Source of the DNA: Amoeboradix gromovi
Lineage: Eukaryota; Sanchytriomycota; Sanchytriomycetes; Sanchytriales; Sanchytriaceae
NCBI GenBank assembly: GCA_018985225.1
Contig: JADGIF010000097.1
Coordinates: forward strand, 1 to 20,944
Length of the DNA: 20,944 nucleotides
Direction: 5' to 3'
The notes beneath the pieces are model-generated. The model saw only the letters and a list, made by a program, of their open reading frames with translations, was not told the DNA's origin and searched no databases. This document shows positions 7,229 to 14,670 of this stretch, one piece after another (the stretch's first letter is position 1; every line of letters starts with the position of its first letter). Both the position numbers and the translations under genes were made by a program.

Positions 7229-9020
7229 TCAATATTCCATTTCTCCAGGTATATAGCGTAGCGCTTTTCCAAGATCCTTTTTCTTTCTATCAGTTAGTTC
7301 AGGACAAGGTAGTGTATCTGGTTGAAAACTATACCTGGAACAAACAATTTCTTCTTCACTATTAAAACTCAACTCATCTTGCGTAATTAAAAGATCCAAA
7401 GTTTTTGCTTCACCATCAGATTGATCAACAAAATTCTTCACCATGACTTGACCTGGTGCATTTGATCGAAAGAAAAAGGCATGGTACTGTGCAATGCCTA
7501 AAATATCTTTGAAAAAAATTATCTAGTTTGCTACGATAATCTTTAAATCGTCTACTCGGAAAGATGATACATTCATTCACTGTAGAAGAGTCTGAAATAA
7601 TTTCCTTGATCTGTTCAATGCCAAAAACATTTTGAGCGGCATATTTTTTCTTATTATGACCAAAGCAACTATCAGGTAGAAACTTTGTATGGCCTTTGAT
7701 CATAAATTTCAAAGTAATTGTCTCACAGACATTCGTCAAACAAAGCCAACATAAAAGCTTTACAATTGTATTGTTCTTATTTTGGCCAGCACAATTATCT
7801 GCAAATAAGATTAGATGTTTTATTTCTGATTTGGGAAGCCTGTGTATATAATCTACCAACATGCTTGCTACGTTATTACTTCCTTTCTTGCCTTGATCTT
7901 CTCTGTAAATATAATTGAGCTGTCTACTACGTGTCTCGTTGTGAATGCCAAATAAAGAGACGTTGAGAAGTGAAAGAAAATAGAGTTCTAAAGGTTGATC
8001 CTGAAAACATGGTAGAACAAGATTCTGACTAAAATCAAAGGAAAGATGTGTAACGCCTGAAAGTGACTTGCTTTGATTGTAATCTAATTGTGCCATTTTA
8101 GCTTGAAGTAAATAGTCTTGAAATGCTCTACTGAGTTGTGATAATATAGATTCTGTTTCTGTGTTTGCGATGCTTGTTTTAAACTCTGTACAAGTATCAC
8201 ACATATCTGATCTTGGTGATCGAATTCCAATCATTTCACAGTCATGGAACTGACGCCTAAATGTTTCAAAACTTACTTGAATAGCATGCTCATCAGCCAA
8301 GTACATGCTATGTATTCTAGTAATAGAAAAGTCTGAAGGAAGCCATAGAAATGTTACATCTCTGAGGCGTATACTTTGTCTATAATGATAATGCCTGCCT
8401 GATTTTGGCTCGCCGTGTTGTTCTGCAAATTCCAAAATCCATTCCTTGATACAAGCTTTCTCTTGACTACTTAGTGCATGTCGAAATAAAACACCTTATT
8501 TCCATGCGTACGAGATGTAAAATGGTCCAAGTCATTTATAATATTTTGAAATTGCTGTCGACTTATAGTTAGTAACAAGGCCGTGGCATCTCTACATAGT
8601 TTACCAAATGGAAAAATATTATATTTAAATTTTTTTCGCTTATCAGGTGTTGTTACCAATCCTTGACAGCTAGTCAAATACCTTTAATAATTTCTTTTGC
8701 TTCTCATAAAATGTTTCTAGTAAATTTGATGGTGCTAATTGTAAACATTTCAAGTGACAACAGTTTAACGTCTGACATTTTATTAGCCATTTTCTTTCTC
8801 AGCGAGTGGACATTCTTGAGGATCTTCTTGTTCTTGAATTTGATCTGAATTGGTATCAAGTGCTGATGTTGATGCCGAAAATATAAAAGTTAAATCTTGT
8901 GAATGGAATGGATTTTGCGACATGCAAAAAAAGGCATTGTTGCTATTTAACTGCAATTTATTCACTTGTACCAATAACAGTACGCTAGTAAATGAAGTAT
9001 TAATCCAATGCGATAACAAG
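7229..9020 (-). pseudogene. Decayed transposase-like gene (DUF7869-type)
   Basis: A broken minus-strand gene. The core (8435-7425) reads THLSFDFSQNLVLP, IYREDQGKKGSNNVASML, LILFADNCAGQNKNN and KFMIKGHTKFLPDSCFG, the signature of a transposon-derived family widespread in animals and fungi (DUF7869-type, RNase-H-like). Damage: (1) a T7 run (A7 at 7512-7518 on +) shifts the frame; beyond it the right frame reads DILGIAQYHAFFFRSNAPGQ and joins the 7444-7229 stretch. (2) Near 8500 one base is missing after THGNK before RHALSSQEKACIKEW. (3) Further stops and shifts lie at 8660-8790. Upstream, 8471-8677 supplies FPFGKLCRDATALLLTISRQ. The 8783-9019 frame may be the worn N-terminus. AATAAA follows the stop by ~7 nt. 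No element ends identified. Confidence 0.7.
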
Positions 9021-9120
9021 TATTCTTTATAATTTTATATGGTAAGGACGACCAATCACCTCATTGTTTTTTGAAAATACAATGTATTTAATCAATCATA
9101 CTTTGTAATTAAGGTTTTAC

Positions 9121-9202
9121 AACTTTGATCAAATCAACTTGAAGGAATAATTTTATAAAAGAACTTTGATCAAATCAACTTGAAGGAATAATTTTATAAA
9201 AG
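9121..9202 (+). repeat. Perfect 41-bp tandem duplication
   Basis: Two identical head-to-tail 41-mers (9121-9161, 9162-9202), each starting AACTTTGATCAAATCAACTT and ending TTTTATAAAAG. The second ends 3 nt before the ATG at 9206. Perfect identity suggests a recent event. Each unit carries a TTTTATAAAA box. Confidence 0.95.
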
Positions 9203-9205
9203 AAA

Positions 9206-9691
9206 ATGGATTATTATGAAGAAGACACGGATATGTCAACAGCGCATCGAAATCCTAGTGCTGAAGGTTGGGTACTGTTAGCAAATTGTAATCGGAGTAA
9301 TCCTAACTCAATTGGTTCGTTTATGTTTCGATTTTGGCATTGGGAAATTGGAAGACCAAATCATCCGAACATTTATGAATATCATCGTCTTGCAAATATT
9401 TATTTACCAACAACAACTGTTACTCCAGAAATGGGCCAAGATGGTGTTTTAAATATAACATGCCGAATTCACGGCGCTAACGAAAATGAAAAGCTATAAC
9501 ATCTTGAAAATTGGCTTACTGATAATTTTCTAGCACCACTTATTCCTGGTTTGAGACAAATTTTATTTGATAGATTTAACGTGAATAACATATTGCCTAT
9601 TACAGAATTTGGAGGATTACTTATTGGGTTTGTTGCATCGCATGCCCATGTCCAAAATCAGAAATATATTAGTACGATATTTAGACAATAA
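9206..9691 (+). pseudogene. Unknown gene interrupted by one in-frame TAA (161 codons)
   Basis: From the ATG the frame encodes 97 residues (start MDYYEEDTDMSTAHR, then EGWVLLANCNR, FRFWHWEIGRPNHPN) and stops at TAA 9497-9499. The same frame then continues open for 63 further codons of well-formed protein (HLENWLTDNFLAPLIPGLRQ, ITEFGGLLIGFVASHAHV) to TAA 9689-9691. The second stop overlaps AATAAA, as in neighbouring genes, which marks it as the original end. A CAA/CAG-to-TAA change is the simplest reading; an intron cannot remove the stop, since no GT lies within 20 nt upstream. I do not recognise the family. Options: young pseudogene, a 97-aa truncated protein, or readthrough. Confidence 0.55.
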
Positions 9692-10288
9692 ATATTTAGT
9701 GAATTTTTAATATTTGGTTTTATTTTTTTCCTTCAAAGTTGCATAATATGATAAAGAATAGTAGTATCAATTTGAAATTATATTTTTTAGAAAGATAATC
9801 TTTTGAAGAGTCAAAAAATATTAATTTTGTAATTATTTATAAATTGTGAGTATGTCACATCTAATATCTTTAACTGATTCCTGGTAGATAAAATTCGATA
9901 AATAATATATGGTCTAGAAATCACAGAGTATTTAATGAATTAAAATGCTAGTTTATAAATCACAGAGCAAATGAGATGAAATATCTCCTGGTCTAATAAT
10001 CATAGAGCATTACTTTTTAAACTACATTACAAAGTCTAGATATAAAAGTAATGGATATTTTTATTTGAAATAAAACATTTTGGATAGACAGGAAAGACGT
10101 TAAATAAATTTTGTTTATTTCAAAATTTGAAAACATTTTGCCAAGTCTAGTTTTCATAGAGTGCGTCCCCTATGAATTTATTCAAAATTTCCAGTCATTT
10201 AATATCTTTCTAAAAGTTACTACGCTCAATTTGGCAGAGAAAATATGACTATACAGCTATTTTTACTAATCTATAGGTAGCGATACCT
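9692..10288. other. Intergenic with ladder of TIR-like motifs
   Basis: Holds related direct motifs at 9911-9928 (GGTCTAGAAATCACAGAG), 9948-9967 (CTAGTTTATAAATCACAGAG), 9990-10007 (GGTCTAATAATCATAGAG), 10032-10050 (AGTCTAGATATAAAAGTAAT) and 10143-10161 (AAGTCTAGTTTTCATAGAG). The first four are spaced about 36-43 nt. No gene seen. Confidence 0.5.
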
Positions 10289-10783
10289 GGGACACCAAAT
10301 ATAAAAACTAGACTAACTCGTATTCAAAGGTGCTCCATATTGAGGAAATGCTATCATTAATGAAAGATCTTCTATTATACCAATTTTCTTTCATTGATTG
10401 TATTCCTCTTCAAAATAAAACTAGAAGACCCTGCATCTCTTTCAAGTATGCAAGGTCCTTGAGCATCTAAGCAAAAGGTGCATTTTCTTAGACGGTACTC
10501 TTTTCTAGAGCCATTTTGTAATGTTATACTAACATCATTACTCTTATCTATTCTAGTTTTTACAGAGTAATAGTGATATTTTATTTGAAAGAGTAAGAGT
10601 AGCTGTACAGAATATTTATTTTTGAAATTTCAATACAAAAAGTTATTTATTCTCCTTTTGTACTCGTCAACTCCGCAACTAGATGAGCGTCCACTCGCCT
10701 CTTAGATCCATAAAATTAATAAAGCTGAAATAATGTTCCAAGTTCGTACAGAAAGTTAGTCCAGTTTTTATATTTGATGTCCC
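10289..10783 (+). repeat. MITE-like TIR element, full copy (M3, 495 bp)
   Basis: Left end GGGACACCAAATATAAAAAC, right end GTTTTTATATTTGATGTCCC: ~30-bp imperfect terminal inverted repeats that continue into CTRGACTAAC. The interior is noncoding and collinear with 12588-13104 (GAAAGATCTTCTATTATACC, TGAGCATCTAAGCAAAAGGT, AACTAGATGAGCGTCCACTC). The right end lies 43 nt before the GPD1 ATG, so the element supplies most of that promoter. No target duplication seen (flanks TACCT / GTTTG). Confidence 0.88.
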
Positions 10784-10826
10784 GTTTGTTTAAAGTGCTA
10801 TTTAGTTTTTGTCAAATTTGTCCCAA

Positions 10827-11900
10827 ATGGGGCTTCAGAAACTCGCAAGTAATATGTTGGTCACACATGAAAAAAAGGTTTGCTTAATTGGTAGCGGAAA
10901 TTGGGCTTCTACTATTGCCATGATCGTAGGCCAAAATGTTGCAAAATTCGAAGATTTTGACAACGAAATTAAAATGTGGGTGTTTGAAGAAGACATTGAC
11001 GGTAAGAAATTAACTTCCATTATTAACACGAAGCATGAAAATGTGAAATACCTTCCGGGGCATGCTATCCCTGCAAATGTTATTGCCACTTCTGATATGG
11101 AGGATGTGGTAACTGGTGCTGACTATATAATCATTTGTTTGCCGCATCAGTTTGTGAAAAAAACCTGCACTCAAATGAAGTCTTTCGTTAAGCCTTCTGC
11201 AGTCGGCATTTCTCTCGTTAAGGGATTTGAAGTAACTGAGGATGGTGCTGAACTGATGACCGATGTACTAGAAGAGATGTTGAAGATACAGTTTGGTGTG
11301 TTGTCTGGTGCCAACATTGCAAATGAGGTTGCAAAAGGACAATTCTGTGAAGCCACTGTGGCCTTCAGCAAAATTGATCAAGGTCTTCAATGGAAGAAGC
11401 TATTCGACACATCTTTTTTCCATGTTAACGTCATCAAAGATGTTAAGGGACCACAGGTATGTGGCGCCTTGAAAAATGTAGTTGCTATTGCTGCTGGAAT
11501 TATATCAGGATTGCAATATGGTGATAACACAAAGGCGGCTATCATGCGAATTGGATTAATGGAAATTAGAAAATACTGCCACAAATTTTACGATGGGATC
11601 GAGGATGAGACATTTTTTGAGAGCTGTGGAGTTGCAGACTTAATTACTACTTGCAATGGTGGGAGAAACAGAAAAGCAGGACAAGCGATGGTGCAGCAGA
11701 ATATGACAATTGAGCAAATTGAAGCAGAGTTACTGGGAGGCCAAAAGTTGCAGGGCACTTTAACTGCAAGAGAAGTATATCAGGTACTTAGAAAAGCGAA
11801 TCAGCTTAATGCTTTCCCTCTGTTTACTACTGTGTACAAGATTTGCTATGAGCAACTGTCTCCCAGAATGTTGGTCAATCTATTCAATGATATAAAATAA
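10827..11900 (+). CDS. GPD1: Glycerol-3-phosphate dehydrogenase [NAD+], cytosolic type
   Basis: Reduces dihydroxyacetone phosphate to sn-glycerol 3-phosphate with NADH, feeding glycerol/osmolyte and glycerolipid synthesis. 357 aa from the ATG at 10827; a second ATG at 10854 (MLVTHEKKVCLIG) would also keep the whole enzyme, and a TTG at 10809 extends the frame. Rossmann motif IGSGNWAST at ~21-29. Family blocks: LSGANIANEVAKGQFCEAT, the catalytic Lys in CGALKNVVAIAAG, GVADLITTCNGGRNRK with the substrate-binding Arg, and GQKLQGTLTAREVY. Length matches fungal and animal enzymes (~350-390 aa). Single exon, no mitochondrial or peroxisomal signal evident. AATAAA (11896-11901) overlaps the stop. A MITE ends 43 nt upstream; a Fanzor remnant starts 23 nt downstream. 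Confidence 0.95.
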   Translation: MGLQKLASNMLVTHEKKVCLIGSGNWASTIAMIVGQNVAKFEDFDNEIKMWVFEEDIDGKKLTSIINTKHENVKYLPGHAIPANVIATSDMEDVVTGADYIIICLPHQFVKKTCTQMKSFVKPSAVGISLVKGFEVTEDGAELMTDVLEEMLKIQFGVLSGANIANEVAKGQFCEATVAFSKIDQGLQWKKLFDTSFFHVNVIKDVKGPQVCGALKNVVAIAAGIISGLQYGDNTKAAIMRIGLMEIRKYCHKFYDGIEDETFFESCGVADLITTCNGGRNRKAGQAMVQQNMTIEQIEAELLGGQKLQGTLTAREVYQVLRKANQLNAFPLFTTVYKICYEQLSPRMLVNLFNDIK

Positions 11901-11901
11901 A
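11896..11901 (+). terminator. AATAAA hexamer overlapping GPD1 stop
   Basis: ATAAAATAAAAAA: the TAA stop (11898-11900) sits inside the hexamer, so the transcript would have a 3' UTR of perhaps only 10-25 nt. Confidence 0.5.
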
Positions 11902-11923
11902 AAATTTATTTTAAAGGTTGCTT

Positions 11924-12565
11924 CTCGTTAAAATTCTTAATTTCGAGCAAAATTGAGAACTTCCACAAAACAAACTGGTAGAGCCACTTACTACGCTACT
12001 TCTCATAACAAGACGCAATTTTCTCGGAAATCACGTCTTTTCACAGATTACTTCTCCGTTGCAGTGACTGCTCACGCTTGCACTACCCTGAAGCGGGATT
12101 GAATATGGGGTTCCTTGCTGCCATATTGTCTCTATCTATATCCGAATGACAATTGATACAAGTGTAGGTTTCTAAGTTGATTTTCTTCAGAGTACCACAC
12201 CTTGTACATGTCTGACTAGTAAATGATTCATTGCATTCGAACATCGTCTTTCCTCTTTGTTTACACTTGAACTTCAAGCGTTCCTTGAATAAATTGTACA
12301 GAAATCGCTTCCTGGCGTTCAAAGACATCTAATTCTTCCATGTTTGGACCAGTTCCTCAGCGTTGATGAATGTACGCTTTACCTGCTAGTTATCTCTTTA
12401 GCTCTGACATATTCAGGATTGCGAGGTCTAGAACTGTTTGTCATTGATGAATAGCAAAGATATCGTATCTTTATTCTATTCGGAGTATCAAGAAAAGAAG
12501 AGTATTTGCATAAAAAAGACATATGTTATCGACAAATGGTTTATTCAATAAGATCTATCATCTCT
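11924..12565 (-). mobile_element. Fanzor/TnpB-type element, best-preserved remnant (copy D)
   Basis: The minus frame 12328-12083 (81 codons) gives the C-terminus of a TnpB/Fanzor RNA-guided nuclease: KRFLYNLFKERLKFKCKQRG, then ESFTSQTCTRCG, ETYTCINC and DIDRDNMAARN. The four cysteines (C41, C44, C57, C60) form the OrfB_Zn_ribbon and the final DRD carries the RuvC-III Asp (D67). The frame upstream (FINAEELVQTWKN) is in phase but cut by a TAG just before the Met, so the nuclease is dead. The 3' terminus TTTTAACGAG is at 11933-11924. Upstream sequence to ~12565 still aligns with the copy at 18332-18825. RuvC-I/II and the N-terminal domain are missing. Confidence 0.72.
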
Positions 12566-12587
12566 CTTTTCTCCAAATCCAATACAT

Positions 12588-13104
12588 GGGACACCAAATA
12601 TAAAAACTAGACTAACTCGTTTTTAAAGGAGGTGCACCATACGGAGGAATGCTATCATTAATAAAAGATCTTCTTCTGTTATACCACGATTCTCATTGAT
12701 CGTATTCCCCTCTTCAAAATAAAACTAGAAGACCATACATCTCTTTCAAATATATGAGGTCTTTGAGCATCTAAGCAAAAGGTGCATTTTCTTAGACGGT
12801 ACTCTTGTCTAGAGTCATTTTGTAATGTTATACTAACATCATTACTCTTATCTATTCTAGTTTTTACAGAGTAATAGTGATATTTTATTCGAAATAAAGA
12901 TTGGATGAAAGAGTAAGAGAATAGCTGTACAGAATATTTATTTTTGAAATTTCGATACAAAAAGTTATTTATTTTCCTTTTGTACTCGTCAACTCCGCAA
13001 CTAGCTGAATGTCCATTCGCCTCTTAAATCCATAAATTAATAAAGCTGAAATAATGTTCCAAGTTGTTACTGAAAGTTAGTCCAGTTTTTATATTTGATG
13101 TCCC
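12588..13104 (+). repeat. MITE-like TIR element, full copy (M4, 517 bp)
   Basis: Left end GGGACACCAAATATAAAAAC, right end GTTTTTATATTTGATGTCCC. Collinear with M3 over its length, with an extra segment near 12893-12915 (TCGAAATAAAGATTGGATGA). Flanked by ACAT on both sides, a possible 4-bp target duplication, which other copies do not confirm. A 93-codon minus frame inside it is noncoding noise. Confidence 0.88.
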
Positions 13105-13650
13105 ACATGTAAGTCTAGATTAATCTAGTCTCAACAAGAATCCCGCTCAGTGGATTAATCCAGATATCTGGGCTACTAGTGCAGTTTGGTTCCAGAACTG
13201 TGTACCTAATATATAAATTTATTCTGAACTGTAACGAAGTTTCTGGTCTCTTTGTATCCTTCAAAAGAATATTTCTGCCCAGTAAACTTCAACTTTTTCG
13301 CTGAATCTAGGACAGCTTTTTTTGAATGTAATTCCGCCGAGTCCAATTCTAAATAGTTGAGGATTTGTCTAAGAAATACTTACAAGTCTAATGTATCTAG
13401 TTCCGTACTACACCGTTTAGGTCGCATTAACACTTTAGCTCTGGGCAAGATGCTCTCGAAATTAACAGAAGCGGGTCTGGTAGTTGTCGAAATCACATAA
13501 ATTTTATACTATTTGGTTTCTTGGCATCTATTCCAAAAAAAAGTCGATCGTGTCACTGGCGCTATATAGTTGATTCGCAACAACACTGTATTCTCTTGTC
13601 AACTATTGCTTCAGAATATTTCTGACACGTGCATATGATATGCTTGTACC
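13105..13650. other. Decayed intergenic DNA
   Basis: No intact gene. A minus-strand stretch reads protein-like pieces (AKVLMRPKRCSTELDTLDL, a TAG, then ILNYLELDSAELHSKKAVLD) around 13285-13460, possibly a dead gene, but I cannot name a family. Confidence 0.35.
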
Positions 13651-13700
13651 AAAATGCCTACATGACTTTAACCGTCAGATGCCATCGTATTAACACACGA

Positions 13701-14010
13701 CTAAATAGAATATGGCTTAGTGGGAATCCATGTTGCAAAGACACCATTGGATCCAATTGATTTTGGATTACTAATGGTTGCATGTAACAGAAAGGCAATT
13801 TCAGCAAATCGATCTTGTAGTACCTCATTGCATCTTTCTTCAACGAATTGCTTGATTTCTTCCAAAGCAAAAGTAGCTTTGTCCATTATTTCAAAAACTT
13901 CACTTAATAAATCCAAAACAATGCTTTCATTGTTACCATCGTAATGATGCCGAAAGGCGATAGATGCGTTTAAATATTTATTTAGTGTTGCAATGTGCTA
14001 TGCATTGAGT
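13701..14010 (-). pseudogene. Possible hAT-type transposase fragment
   Basis: After a TAG near 14010 a minus frame stays open to 13701, with no suitable ATG at its head: LNKYLNASIAFRHHYDGNN, LDLLSEVFEIMDKATFALEE, then FVEERCNEVLQDRFAEIAFL and LHATISNPKSIGSN. The order VxExMDxA...(I/V)xxRxxExxxLLHxxxxxxNPK resembles the region of hAT transposases before the C-terminal dimerisation domain (usually ...RW..L..LHAA.YFLNP). About 100 residues, no start, no C-terminal block. Assignment is by eye and weak. Confidence 0.3.
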
Positions 14011-14670
14011 AAGTCGTATCTTACCACAATTATTTGTACAATCTTCTGCAATAATGATTTTCGAGTATAGATTCTCGCCCTTGACTACCCAATACTATAA
14101 AAAGCAGCTTAGAATTAGATTATCTCTTGGATAAACTAATATATCAAAACTTAAATTTCTATCTTATTCGTCATTTACCTAAATTTCGACTGAGTCCTAT
14201 CTATAGCGAAGAGGTACGTTGTAATATAAACAATATTTGCGAAAACATTTGCAAACGTCCCCATTATTGCATCTAGTCAAGAACTCACGCACGTACAACT
14301 GGACCTAATCCAGTGATATCTTAGAGATTTTAGGCTTATTAATCTTGCAAAGATTCAGGGTCTTGCCAGTATCCATTATGATGTAGTAATGGTCCCAGAT
14401 CTGAATGACTGCCAAAAACTTTTCAAGAAATAGGAAATCGAAATAATAATGGTACTAGACCAGACTGACAAAGAAGAGAGATTGGTAAAAAATTGTTTTC
14501 CGTTATAGCCAAGGTATTTAAATATAAGAACTCAACTTGGCTAGAACTACTTATCGGATTTGATTTAAAACAGATTTTCTGGTATTTTAGCGTGATTATT
14601 GCCTCTAAATTGCAAAATGTGATCCAATGGATAATTTAAAACCCCGCAAAACAATTTTGAATTCTCAGTC
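14011..14670. other. Intergenic region upstream of the Ca2+-ATPase gene
   Basis: No intact gene. A plus-strand frame of about 40 codons at ~14314-14430 (GLASIHYDVVMVPDLNDCQK) is cut by a TAG near 14431 and goes on to ~14500 (EIIMVLDQTDKEERLVKNCF). Unrecognised, perhaps a dead exon. The promoter of the ATPase must lie near 14550-14670, but no specific element is evident. Confidence 0.35.

Noticed and set aside
8480-8520. A short intron in the DUF7869-type gene explaining the frame change after THGNK
   Set aside because: The only GT...AG spans (25 or 28 nt) would remove residues that read well as protein (RHALSSQEK). A single missing base fits better, and other breaks show the gene is decayed.
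9497-9499. TAA reassigned to an amino acid
   Set aside because: Other genes here (TRM82, GPD1, ATPase, SPT7) end at TAA at family-expected positions, so the standard code holds.
10809-10826. TTG start for GPD1
   Set aside because: An ATG 18 nt downstream leaves the full Rossmann motif intact; non-ATG initiation is not needed.
12679-12960. 93-codon minus ORF
   Set aside because: It lies wholly within MITE copy M4; other copies of the element do not keep the frame.
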